Source: Planctomycetaceae bacterium
GTDB taxonomy: Bacteria > Planctomycetota > Planctomycetia > Planctomycetales > Planctomycetaceae
Assembly: GCA_002726205.1 (NCBI GenBank)
Contig: PBSL01000028.1
Location: 1-38,318 of the forward strand
DNA: 38,318 nt
Direction of reading: 5' to 3'
Within the stretch, counting starts at the first letter, position 1. Every line of letters starts with the position of its first letter. The notes under the pieces were generated by a model. It made no database searches and was not told the DNA's origin. It saw nothing but the letters and a program-made list of their open reading frames with translations. This document shows positions 17,240 to 25,916 of the stretch, piece by piece. The translations under genes were made by a program, and so were the position numbers.

Positions 17240-18508
17240 TCAACCCAGCATCTCGGTGATCGGCTTGGCGACCTTGTCGACCATCAGAACCGGTCGGTTC
17301 CCCGGAGCCTTGAACTCGGTCTGGATGTCCATGCCCAGGGCCAGGCAGAGTGTGGCAATGAAATCCGGCGAGCTGACCGGGCGTTCGGCAATCTCGGCAC
17401 CGGGATTCTTGCCCTCACTGGTCTTGCCGATCACCTGTCCGGTCTTCAGTCCGCCCCCGGCCCACATCGTGCTCCAGGCCTTGCTGAAGTGCCCGTTGCC
17501 GTCACCGGGTGTCCGGCCGAATTCTCCCATCCAGATCACCAACGTATCGTCAAGCATGCCGCGAACCTTCAGGTCCGAGATCAACGTCGCCATACCGGCG
17601 TCCATCCAGGGAGACCGGTAGGCGATCGGCTTGGCGGCGCCGGCGTGATCGTCCCAACCACGGTGGACCACCTCGACGAACGACACGCCTGCCTCGATCA
17701 GGCGACGAGCCAGCAGGCAGCTGCGACCGAACTTGTGCTTGCCGTAGGCCTGGCGCAGGCTCGCGGGCTCTTCGTCCACGTCGAAGGCCCTGGAGCGTCG
17801 CGACGTCATCAGGCGGACAGCACGGTCGAAAGCCGCCTGCTTGGCACTGACGACCGGCGTGGCAAACTGCCTGGCAAAGCGGTTTTCGCTGCGGGCCAGC
17901 AACTTCAGTCGCGCCTCCACATCGCTGCCGGTCGGGGCCAGGTTCTCCAGCCCCTCGTTGGGATCGTTGACCAGCAGCGGGGCATTGTGCGGCCCGAGGT
18001 AGCCCGGGACATTGCGATACAGGCGACCGCCGTCGTTGCGATCGTAACCGGCATCAATCGTCACGAACGCGGGCATCTCGTCGCCGGCACCACTGACCTG
18101 CGACGAGGCGATGCAACCGATCGAGGGGTGCTCGAAGGCAGTCGTTCGCTTGTAGCCGGTGTGCAGGAAGTACTTGGCATCGTAGTGCCCGTTGATCTCG
18201 GTCGTCATCGACCGCACCAGCACCAGGTCCTCCATCAAGGCGGCCAGTTGAGGCAGGTGCTCGACAATGTGGATTCCCGGAACCGAGGTCGGTTTCGGGG
18301 AAAACTCACCCTTGGGCTTGGGATCGAAAGTGTGCTGCTGGCTGGGACCACCATCCATCCACAGCAGGATGCACGACTTCTTCGGCGGTTTCCCGACGGC
18401 CGTCCCGGCCAACAACTCGAACCAGGGCACCGAGACGCCCGAGACCAGGCCGGCGGCCGAGAGTTTCAACAGGTCGCGGCGTTTCAGTTTCAGGTGAGGT
18501 CGTTGCAT
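17240..18508 (-). CDS. DUF1501 family exported protein (copy 3)
   Basis: 422 residues, the shortest copy. The twin-arginine-like signal is LKRRDLLKLSAAGLVSG at about residues 7-23. DGGPSQQHTFDPKP marks the first conserved segment, HRGWDDHAG the middle one, and WMGEFGRTPGDGNGHFSKAW the last; here the usual GRDHW is shortened to GNGHF. It lies 63 bases downstream of the DUF1549/DUF1553 gene, the common planctomycete pairing of these two families, which suggests that the proteins work together in the periplasm (inference from recurrent pairing). Function unknown. Confidence 0.9.
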   Translation of the reverse strand: MQRPHLKLKRRDLLKLSAAGLVSGVSVPWFELLAGTAVGKPPKKSCILLWMDGGPSQQHTFDPKPKGEFSPKPTSVPGIHIVEHLPQLAALMEDLVLVRSMTTEINGHYDAKYFLHTGYKRTTAFEHPSIGCIASSQVSGAGDEMPAFVTIDAGYDRNDGGRLYRNVPGYLGPHNAPLLVNDPNEGLENLAPTGSDVEARLKLLARSENRFARQFATPVVSAKQAAFDRAVRLMTSRRSRAFDVDEEPASLRQAYGKHKFGRSCLLARRLIEAGVSFVEVVHRGWDDHAGAAKPIAYRSPWMDAGMATLISDLKVRGMLDDTLVIWMGEFGRTPGDGNGHFSKAWSTMWAGGGLKTGQVIGKTSEGKNPGAEIAERPVSSPDFIATLCLALGMDIQTEFKAPGNRPVLMVDKVAKPITEMLG

Positions 18509-18571
18509 GTCGTGTTCGCTCCGTGTTCAGCACCGGTTCAGTCCGGGTGACAACTCGTAGTGATTGGCGGA

Positions 18572-20512
18572 TCAACGGATCAGCAAGAACTCACTCCTGT
18601 TGACCAGCATCCAGAGAACCCCGTCGTAGGCCTTGTTGAGATCCTTGGAGCCTTCAATGAATTCGCGAGCCTCGGAAGTCTCTTCGGGGCTGGGACGGCG
18701 GGACAGTGTGCTCAGGTAAAGCCACTCGACGGTCCGCTCGACTCCGGCATCGGGAGTCTTCTTCTGGAACGCGTCCAGGGCCTTGCTGCGGGCCTGCAGC
18801 CTGGGGTGGTTGATCATCGTCAGCATCTGCGCCACGCCATGAGTGAAGTCGGTCGCGTCCTCTTCGTTGGTCCCGAATCGCCTCTGAAACTCCAGCCAGA
18901 TATCTCCCACCGGAGCAGCCATCCCGACCGTGGAGGCCTTGATCCCGGTCCGCAGGTCCAGTTTTTCGTCGCCGTGGGCCCGTTTGAGTGAATCAAGCAG
19001 CACGTCGGCAGACATCAGTCTCATCGGCATCCGGCCAAAGGAGGTCGTCAGTGCCGAGCGGAGTTGTGGATCGGCATCGGGAGCGAATCGGCTGGTTCGC
19101 TGGTAGGCCTGCGAGTTGCACAGGCAGCGGAACAGGTGCTTGACATCAAAATCTGCCACGACAAACTCGTCGGCCAGCATCTTGAGCAGCCCGGGGTGCG
19201 ACGGTGGATTCAGATCACGAAAGTCGTCGATCGGGTTCACGATGCCTCGTGCGAACAGGTAGAACCAGGCGCGGTTGACCAACGCGCGGGCAAAGAACGG
19301 GTTGTCCTTGGCCGTCAGCCATTCGGCAAACGGTGGGCGCAGATCATCGGTCTCCTTCACCTTGAATTCGCCGCCTCGCAGGAAGGCCGCCTTGACGGTC
19401 TGGCCCGAGTTCCTGAACGCCGAGCCTGGAATCGCAATCTCACCGGGCTTCTTGCTGGCCCCCTTGCCCGTCTCGATCTTGGTGAAGTCACCCTGGGTCC
19501 GACCGAAGAATGCCGCCAGCCCCCAGTGCTCGCGCTGCGACCAGTCCCGGTAGGGGTCATCGTGGCACCTGGCACACTTCAGCTGAACGCCCAGGAACAG
19601 CGAGGCCACGGCACGGGCGGTTCCATCCGCACTCGTCGTGCCGCCCTGGCCGACCAGGGCGTAGAATATCACCTGTGGGCTCTTGCCGATCGCCCCCTTG
19701 ACGGTCAGGATCTCGCGGGTGATCTGGGCCCACGAGGCCCCCTCGGTCAGTTTCTTCCCGATCCAGTCACCGAAGGCGCGGGCCTGGCCGTAGGGCTGCG
19801 TGCCGGCGTTGCCGTTGGATGGCAACTCGGGCGGGCAAATCCAGTCACGCCAGGTGCGACCGAACTGCTTGCCGAAGTCGGGCCTGGCCAACAGGGCATC
19901 GATCAGCTTGGCCCGACGGTCGGGGTCCTTGTCGTCCAGGAACTTCGCCGCCTCCCCGGCCGTGGGCACGCGACCGCACAGGTCCAACGTGACCCGTCTC
20001 AGGAAAGCCGCGTCGCTGCTGAGGGCAACCGGCTTCAGACCGGCCGTCTGCAGGAAACCGCCGAGATGCTTGTCGACGACAGCGGCCACCTGCTGCGGTT
20101 TGTGCCGCTGGAGGCCGGGCAGCAACGTGTCCACATCCTTCTGCCGCTCCAAGACCGTCGGCATCCCGGCATCGATCCATGTCTTGATCTTGGCCTTGTC
20201 GGAAGCCGAAAGCTTCTCGCGATCGTCGCCCGAGGGCATGGCGTCGCTGGCGATCTGTTTCCACAGCTCACTGCGTTCGGCCTGTCCTTTCACGATCGCC
20301 GGCCCCGAATCGCCTCCCTTGAGCATTCCCGGCATCGTGCGGAGATCGAGGCCAGCTTCTCTCTTCAGACCTCCATGACAGCCCATGCAGTTCTTGGTGA
20401 GAATCGGCAGCACATCGCGTTCCAGGAGCGATTCCCCGGCGGTCGCCACCGGCATCGACAAGGCGGCCAGCAGGCCGACAGCCAACAGGGCGGTTGATCG
20501 GACAGCGATCAT
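18572..20512 (-). CDS. Cytochrome-type DUF1549/DUF1553 protein
   Basis: 646 residues from the ATG 20510-20512; GAGGG lies 5 bases upstream, and a signal peptide (ALLAVGLLAALSMPVATA) follows. The first domain is the planctomycete cytochrome c (PSCyt1) with haem motif CMGCH at 42-46 in VLPILTKNCMGCHG. DUF1549 (PSCyt2) covers roughly 150-340, with FLRRVTLDLCGRVPT and a second haem-type motif CARCHDDP near residue 310. DUF1553 (PSD1) fills the C-terminus, with NPFFARALVNRAWFYLFARG and NRSEFLLIR at the end. The family is exported and its reaction is unknown; the haem motifs suggest electron transfer. It leads a likely transcription unit with DUF1501 copy 3. Confidence 0.9.
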   Translation of the reverse strand: MIAVRSTALLAVGLLAALSMPVATAGESLLERDVLPILTKNCMGCHGGLKREAGLDLRTMPGMLKGGDSGPAIVKGQAERSELWKQIASDAMPSGDDREKLSASDKAKIKTWIDAGMPTVLERQKDVDTLLPGLQRHKPQQVAAVVDKHLGGFLQTAGLKPVALSSDAAFLRRVTLDLCGRVPTAGEAAKFLDDKDPDRRAKLIDALLARPDFGKQFGRTWRDWICPPELPSNGNAGTQPYGQARAFGDWIGKKLTEGASWAQITREILTVKGAIGKSPQVIFYALVGQGGTTSADGTARAVASLFLGVQLKCARCHDDPYRDWSQREHWGLAAFFGRTQGDFTKIETGKGASKKPGEIAIPGSAFRNSGQTVKAAFLRGGEFKVKETDDLRPPFAEWLTAKDNPFFARALVNRAWFYLFARGIVNPIDDFRDLNPPSHPGLLKMLADEFVVADFDVKHLFRCLCNSQAYQRTSRFAPDADPQLRSALTTSFGRMPMRLMSADVLLDSLKRAHGDEKLDLRTGIKASTVGMAAPVGDIWLEFQRRFGTNEEDATDFTHGVAQMLTMINHPRLQARSKALDAFQKKTPDAGVERTVEWLYLSTLSRRPSPEETSEAREFIEGSKDLNKAYDGVLWMLVNRSEFLLIR

Positions 20513-20622
20513 CAATCCCTCAGATCTCGGTGAATTCCAGTTCAGACAACCTGGCCGGAACAAGTCCCTTCACGGCGGCGACATGTCTCGTCGACCGGAT
20601 CCGACCCACTGACAAGTTTCTC

Positions 20623-20628
20623 ACTCTA
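20623..20628 (-). promoter_or_regulatory. -10-like element upstream of the shorter DUF1549/DUF1553 gene
   Basis: On the - strand this reads TAGAGT in GGTAGAGTGAG, 110 bases before the ATG, inside the 155-base gap after DUF1501 copy 4. No convincing -35 element was found, so the call is weak. Confidence 0.22.
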
Positions 20629-20667
20629 CCATCCCTGCGACAAGCACAGTTCCCTGGTTCCAGGACT

Positions 20668-22140
20668 TCAAGCGATGATCTCGTGGATCGGCGACCCACG
20701 GTGAAGATCGATCCGTTTCCGGCCCGGCACCTCCAGCCGCAACGGATCCAGCCCCAGCTGATACAACACCGTCGCATGGATGTCGGTCACGTAGTGCCGG
20801 TTCTCGACCGCGTAGAACCCGAGTTCATCGGTCTTGCCGTGTGTCACCCCCCCCTTGATCCCGCCTCCGGCCAACCAGCAGCTGAAACCCTGCGGGTGGT
20901 GATCCCGGCCGTTCCCCTGGGCTCCCGGCGTCCGTCCGAACTCGGTCCCGAAGACCACCAGTGTCCTCTCGAGCAGGCCCCGTCGCTTGAGATCCTTGAG
21001 CAGGCCGCCAATCGGTTGATCGACTTTGGGGGCCTCGCGGTCGTAGCGTTTCTTGATGTCGTTGTGAGCATCCCACTTCCCGGCACTTCCGGCTCCGTGG
21101 TACAGCTGCACGAACCTCACTCCCCGCTCGATCATGCGGCGGGCCGCCAGGCACTGGCTGCCGAATTCACGGGAGTGTTCGTGGTCGAGCCCGTAGAGTC
21201 GCTGCGTGGCCCGGGTCTCGGACTCGAAGCTCATGATTTCCGGCACGGCCGTCTGCATGCCGGCCGCCAGTTCGTAGGATCGGATCCGTGCCCGCAATTG
21301 CGGATCCCCGGGATACTCGACCCCGACAGCCCGGTTCAGCTTGCCGATCAAGTCCAGTTCGGCCGCCTGTTCCTCGGCCGTCACCCCCTGGCCGAAGGGA
21401 GCCACAAACGGCAGCGGGTTCGCCGGATCGGTCGAGAGCTTCACGCCGGCATGATGAGGACCGAGATAGCTGGCCCCGTGGGCGTACTCACCCCCGCAGC
21501 AACCCCCGATCGAATGCCCCATCACGATGAACCTGGGCAGCTGCTGATTCCGCGATCCCAGGCCGTAGGAGACCCACGACCCGATCGTTGGCCGGGCTCC
21601 CTCGCGAACGTGGTGACCGGTGTGCCAGGTCAACTGCATGCCGTGGTTGGGATGCACGGTCCACAGCGAACGAACCACCGCCAGGTCGTCGGCACACTCG
21701 CCGATGTTCGAGAACCAATCACTCACTGCCAGGCCACAATCTCCGTAGGCGTGATACCCGCTCTGCAACCGCATCAACTTCTCGCGTGGGGGCACGACAC
21801 TGCCCTGTCCCGCCAGGTTCTTCTCGCGACGCTCCTTGTCCAGGAAGTCGGCAAACGGAGTCTCGGCGAACGTCTTGCCGTCGTACTTGTTCAGAGCCGG
21901 CTTGATGTCGAAGCTCTCCATGTGACTGACGCCACCGGTCAGGAAAATCCAGATCACCGAATCGGCCTGGGCCGGAAAATGTGGTTGGCCGGCAGCCCCG
22001 GTCGAGGTCGTCTCGGCCACGCCGTCCTCGTGCAGCATCGCGCCCAGGACCAGGCCGGTGAAACCCATCCCCGTATCGGCCAGAAAGGTGCGTCGCGACA
22101 GGCCGGGCGAACCGGCCGTGGACGTCTGCGGGTCGGACAT
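20668..22140 (-). CDS. DUF1501 family exported protein (copy 4)
   Basis: 490 residues from the ATG 22138-22140 (CAGGTG about 6 bases upstream); the frame is open to 22173 but the extra 11 residues precede this site without a ribosome binding signal. The twin-arginine-like signal is LSRRTFLADTGMGFTGLVLG. Conserved segments read TGGVSHMESFDIKP, GKWDAHNDIKKR and FGTEFGRTPGAQGNGRDHHPQGF, with GGGIKGG after it. HHP replaces the HWP of copy 1. It begins 29 bases after the large DUF1549/DUF1553 gene, so the two form a pair like the one at 17240-20512. Confidence 0.9.
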   Translation of the reverse strand: MSDPQTSTAGSPGLSRRTFLADTGMGFTGLVLGAMLHEDGVAETTSTGAAGQPHFPAQADSVIWIFLTGGVSHMESFDIKPALNKYDGKTFAETPFADFLDKERREKNLAGQGSVVPPREKLMRLQSGYHAYGDCGLAVSDWFSNIGECADDLAVVRSLWTVHPNHGMQLTWHTGHHVREGARPTIGSWVSYGLGSRNQQLPRFIVMGHSIGGCCGGEYAHGASYLGPHHAGVKLSTDPANPLPFVAPFGQGVTAEEQAAELDLIGKLNRAVGVEYPGDPQLRARIRSYELAAGMQTAVPEIMSFESETRATQRLYGLDHEHSREFGSQCLAARRMIERGVRFVQLYHGAGSAGKWDAHNDIKKRYDREAPKVDQPIGGLLKDLKRRGLLERTLVVFGTEFGRTPGAQGNGRDHHPQGFSCWLAGGGIKGGVTHGKTDELGFYAVENRHYVTDIHATVLYQLGLDPLRLEVPGRKRIDLHRGSPIHEIIA

Positions 22141-22169
22141 GTGTTTCACCTGAATTGCGTGATCAACGA

Positions 22170-25100
22170 TCACTTGATCGTGACGAAGTCGTGATGATTG
22201 AAGAGCGAGTGAACGAGGTTCTCGCGGGCGTGAACCCGGGGATCGATGGAAGGAGCGGCAGCGGTCTTGACCAGCTCAGGCGAGGGTTTCACCGTCCCCG
22301 CTTGACGGTACGCCGCTTCGCGTCTTGCGAGGAACTCGGCGCAGATGACCCGTTCCGCTGTTGAAACGTCCCGCGAAAGGACACGACGAAACGCGGCCGG
22401 GATGAACGCCGTGGTCTCGGTGAACTGCCGGGACAGCCGGCGAGCCAATCGCCGGGAATGAACCAGCGAGATCTCGCTGTTGAACAGCGCCAGGGCCTGG
22501 TGTGGCACGATGCTGCGATGCCGCTGATAGCACTCGGCGGGATCGGCCGCGTCGAACAGCTTCAGGAACGCCATCTGGTCTTCCGGCGACTGGTGGAAGT
22601 AAAGGCTGCGGCGAGGCACCGAGAGTCCCTCGGCAGAGGGAATGTCGGGACCACCAAGTGTCGTGTCGAGTCCGCCGGAGACACTGAGAATGCTGTCGCG
22701 GACCGTCTCGGCGTCCATCCGCCGCGCCGGCATTCGCCAGAGCAGACGGTTGTCGGGATCGATGGTCAGGTTGTTTTCGTGCGGCGTCGACGCGGTGCGG
22801 TAAGTCCGGGAAGTCACGATCACGCGGTGCAGGTGCTTCATCGACCACGATTTCACCTGCGGCTTGCCCGCCGCCCAGGCCACCCGGCCATCACGGACCA
22901 AACGAACGACCGAGGGCCGCATCAGTTCGGCAGCCAGCCAATCCAGCAGCCGCGGGTGGCTGGGCTTCTGGCCATTGAGACCGAAATCAAACACGCTGGT
23001 TACCAGGGCCTGTTCAAAATGACGCAACCAGATGTGGTTGACCGCCACCCGGGCCGTCAACGGGTTCTTCGTGCTGGCCACCCAGTGTGCCAACGACAAC
23101 CGGCGACCCGACGAGGACCCGTAACTGCCCGGGAGTCCCCGGTACCGGGCCGTCGACGGTTTCTCGACCGTCGCCACGGCCGTGGCCAGCTGCTTGGCCG
23201 TCGACTCGACTTTCTTCTCGGCCTCGGCCACCGCCTTGGCCTGCTGCTCGACGATGGTCTGCCCAACATCCCCGGGCAGCGGTCCCTGCCGCTTTTGCGA
23301 CCGGGCCATCACCAGGGCCTGGTCGGCCACGAACTTTGCCTCCCGTGCCTTGGCCACATCCAGACGCCGCTGAGCCATTTGCGCCACGATCGCCAGTGGT
23401 TCGAGTTTCTTCTTGTGGGTCGCGACGGCCTGCTTGTCTTCCCGCGGAGGGGCCTGGAACAGCCGGAAGGCATCGGCCGTCCAGGTGGCCTGGTGAGCGG
23501 CCAGTTCCTGGCGTTGGAGAGCCCGCTTCAATTTCGCCTGCTCGCGAATCGCCTCGAAAAACACCCGGTGAGATGCGTCGGCCGGATCCAGCACCGCGGA
23601 GGGCGAGAACTGCTTGATCGAATCGGCCGGGGCCATCGCCAGGTTGCCCGGCAACCGGTCCAGCTGCAACAACGCGAATTCCGCCGAGGCGTCGCGGGTC
23701 CAGAGCCGGATCCCACCCGGCGTACGATTGGCCAGACGGTGCGCCTGCAACAGCACATCATTGACGTAGACATTGATCAACCGGTCCCGAACATGGATTC
23801 GGATCACGAACTCCCGTCCGGGCGGCACATCAAATGCCCGGAACAGCGGATCCGCGTAGCGACGCTCTCCTTTGGATTCACTGAAGAAACCCAGCCCGGA
23901 CTTGTTCTTTGCGGCCGAGAGAAACACGCCCTCGGCGTGGCCGCCCGGCTCGTGCCGATCGAAGCTGATTCCCGCCTGGCGGGCCACCCCGTCTCCGGTG
24001 AGCTTCAGCACCAGGTGCAACGTGAATTCCCGGGGCGATCCTCCGGGAGGCAGAAACTCGATCCACCCCTCGGCCTCCTCTCCGACATCGCTTTGCAGCA
24101 GCCCACCCCCCGGGGCCTCGGCCCACTCGCCGTCGCCAGTGTGCCACCTCGGGTCCCGCTTCGGAGTGAACGTATCGCGGATCAGGTTCCCGCCGCCGGG
24201 CTTGGCCGGCGCCGCAGCCGGTTTCTCGAGTCGCCTGGCGAAATCAACCATCAGCGCCTCAGCGGTGGCCATCGCCGTCTCGGCCCGCCGGACATTGTCA
24301 TTGAGGCGGGCCAGTGTCTGCTCGGCCACCGGCTTCCTCAGGTGAGGAATGCGGGCTCGCGGTGGCAGGCTGACCTGCCGGGGCTCGACCCAGCCGCCGA
24401 TCACCCGGGGAATGCCGGGGGTGATCTTGCGGATCTTGTCCGGGGTCTTGTCGTTGCCGCGAATATAGAACCTGGTGGCGGCATTGCGATCGCGATCGAA
24501 GATCCGTGCCACTCCCGCCAGGTCGAGCCCGCCGGGACCACCCCCGCCGCCGTCGATCCCCACCTGCACCGGCTCGAAGATGTTCCGGTAGCGGTAGTAC
24601 TCGTCCTGCCCGATCGGGTCGTAGGGATGGTCGTGACATTGGACGCAGGCCATTGTCATAGCCAAGAACGCCTTGGCGGTGTGCTCGACGGTGTCCCGGA
24701 TCCACTGCTCGCGGCTGTCGGTGTTGCGATTGCGGACCAGGAACCCGGTGGCCCGCAGGTTCTCGGGATCAAAAGGAACGATCTCGTCACCGGCCAGCAT
24801 CTCCCTGGCCATCCGCTGGTAGCCCTTGTCGGCGTTGAGTGATTCGACCACCCAGTCACGCCAGTGCCAGATGTTCTTCTGGCTGAAGCGGACCTCCTTC
24901 TGGAACCCGTACCAGTCGCTGTAACGCCAGACATCCAGCCAGTGCCGCCCCCATCTCTCGCCGTAATGAGCGCTGGCCAGCAGGCGATCGACAGCCCGGG
25001 CATACGCGTCCGGCGACTCGTCCGCGAGAAACCGCTGCAGTTGTTCGCTCGAGGGTGGCAACCCGATCAGATCCAGGCTCACCCGCCGCAGCAGCACGTG

Positions 25101-25667
25101 TCGCGGAGCCACCGCTTGTGGAGTGACTTGCCCTTGCTGGTGTCGCCTGAAAATGAAGGCATCGACGGGGTTTTGTGACCATTGGGCGTCACCTACTTTC
25201 GGCACCACGGGACGTTTGACCGGCCGGTAGGACCAGTGATCACGGGGATCCCTGGGGGTTTCCCCTTCCGGAGACACCGCCCCCGCGGCAATCCAGCGTC
25301 GGAGCGTCTCGATCTCGACCCGGGAGAGTCCCGCAGCCTCCGGCGGCATCCGCAGCTCCTTGCCGGCTGACACCCGTTTCCACAGCAGGCTGGCCGCCGG
25401 CTGCCCCGGCGCCAGCGCCGCACCGTTCTCACCGCCTTTCAACGCCAGCGGCTTCGTGTCCAGCCTCAAGCCCGCCTCGGACTTCAACGGGCCATGGCAT
25501 CGCAGACAGTGTGTCCGGAAAATCGGCTTGACGTCTCGCAGGTAATCCACGCCATCGGTGGTCACCGCGGCCTTTTCCTGAGCCGGTGCACTGGCTCCCA
25601 CCGCACCGGCGACCAGCCAGAAAGCAATGACGGCTACCGGCAATGACCTCTTTCCGGAATCCGCCAT
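22170..25667 (-). CDS. Large PSCyt1 / DUF1549 / laminin-G-like / DUF1553 mosaic protein
   Basis: 1165 residues from the ATG at 25665-25667; another ATG 9 bases upstream is possible. After a signal peptide (VAVIAFWLVAGAVGASAPA) comes PSCyt1 with haem motif CLRCH at 54-58, then DUF1549 with LLRRVSLDLIGLPPS and a second haem motif in MACVQCHDHPYDP. A stretch of about 200 residues (roughly 490-690) looks like a concanavalin/laminin-G beta-sandwich (DTFTPKRDPRW to FALLQLDRLPG), followed by a charged helical segment with AEAEKKVESTAKQLATAV, and the DUF1553 part (RLSLAHWVASTKNPLTARVAVNHIW). The sandwich suggests carbohydrate binding. It is nearly twice the length of its paralogue at 18572-20512. Confidence 0.9.
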   Translation of the reverse strand: MADSGKRSLPVAVIAFWLVAGAVGASAPAQEKAAVTTDGVDYLRDVKPIFRTHCLRCHGPLKSEAGLRLDTKPLALKGGENGAALAPGQPAASLLWKRVSAGKELRMPPEAAGLSRVEIETLRRWIAAGAVSPEGETPRDPRDHWSYRPVKRPVVPKVGDAQWSQNPVDAFIFRRHQQGQVTPQAVAPRHVLLRRVSLDLIGLPPSSEQLQRFLADESPDAYARAVDRLLASAHYGERWGRHWLDVWRYSDWYGFQKEVRFSQKNIWHWRDWVVESLNADKGYQRMAREMLAGDEIVPFDPENLRATGFLVRNRNTDSREQWIRDTVEHTAKAFLAMTMACVQCHDHPYDPIGQDEYYRYRNIFEPVQVGIDGGGGGPGGLDLAGVARIFDRDRNAATRFYIRGNDKTPDKIRKITPGIPRVIGGWVEPRQVSLPPRARIPHLRKPVAEQTLARLNDNVRRAETAMATAEALMVDFARRLEKPAAAPAKPGGGNLIRDTFTPKRDPRWHTGDGEWAEAPGGGLLQSDVGEEAEGWIEFLPPGGSPREFTLHLVLKLTGDGVARQAGISFDRHEPGGHAEGVFLSAAKNKSGLGFFSESKGERRYADPLFRAFDVPPGREFVIRIHVRDRLINVYVNDVLLQAHRLANRTPGGIRLWTRDASAEFALLQLDRLPGNLAMAPADSIKQFSPSAVLDPADASHRVFFEAIREQAKLKRALQRQELAAHQATWTADAFRLFQAPPREDKQAVATHKKKLEPLAIVAQMAQRRLDVAKAREAKFVADQALVMARSQKRQGPLPGDVGQTIVEQQAKAVAEAEKKVESTAKQLATAVATVEKPSTARYRGLPGSYGSSSGRRLSLAHWVASTKNPLTARVAVNHIWLRHFEQALVTSVFDFGLNGQKPSHPRLLDWLAAELMRPSVVRLVRDGRVAWAAGKPQVKSWSMKHLHRVIVTSRTYRTASTPHENNLTIDPDNRLLWRMPARRMDAETVRDSILSVSGGLDTTLGGPDIPSAEGLSVPRRSLYFHQSPEDQMAFLKLFDAADPAECYQRHRSIVPHQALALFNSEISLVHSRRLARRLSRQFTETTAFIPAAFRRVLSRDVSTAERVICAEFLARREAAYRQAGTVKPSPELVKTAAAPSIDPRVHARENLVHSLFNHHDFVTIK

Positions 25668-25837
25668 CGTTCCCATCCTGGAGCAGTTCGAGCGACCGAC
25701 GGACTGCAACACGACAGACCGATGACTGCACTCCGACGGGAAACCGAACCATCGCCGGATTTCTCGAGAAATGCAACAGTCTCACCAGTCGACGCCAGTG
25801 AAAAGGCCCGGCCAGGCCAATGTCGATCGGCGGTTGA

Positions 25838-25867
25838 TTGGTCGGAACTCGTGTTTCTGGTTACGAT
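25838..25867 (+). promoter_or_regulatory. Possible promoter for the exported beta-propeller gene
   Basis: TTGGTC at 25838-25843 and TACGAT at 25862-25867 are separated by 18 bases, in the 249-base divergent region. The ATG at 25917 is 49 bases downstream. Both hexamers are imperfect. Confidence 0.3.
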
Positions 25868-25916
25868 CCCAGACCTTCTCCGATCAACTGCAACCAGTCG
25901 ACAGGATGAACAACCG

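Noticed and set aside
22458-24842. A 794-codon + strand frame opposite the large DUF1549/DUF1553 gene
   Set aside because: It has no recognisable domain or signal and mirrors the conserved - strand protein. Long antisense frames are common in GC-rich DNA.
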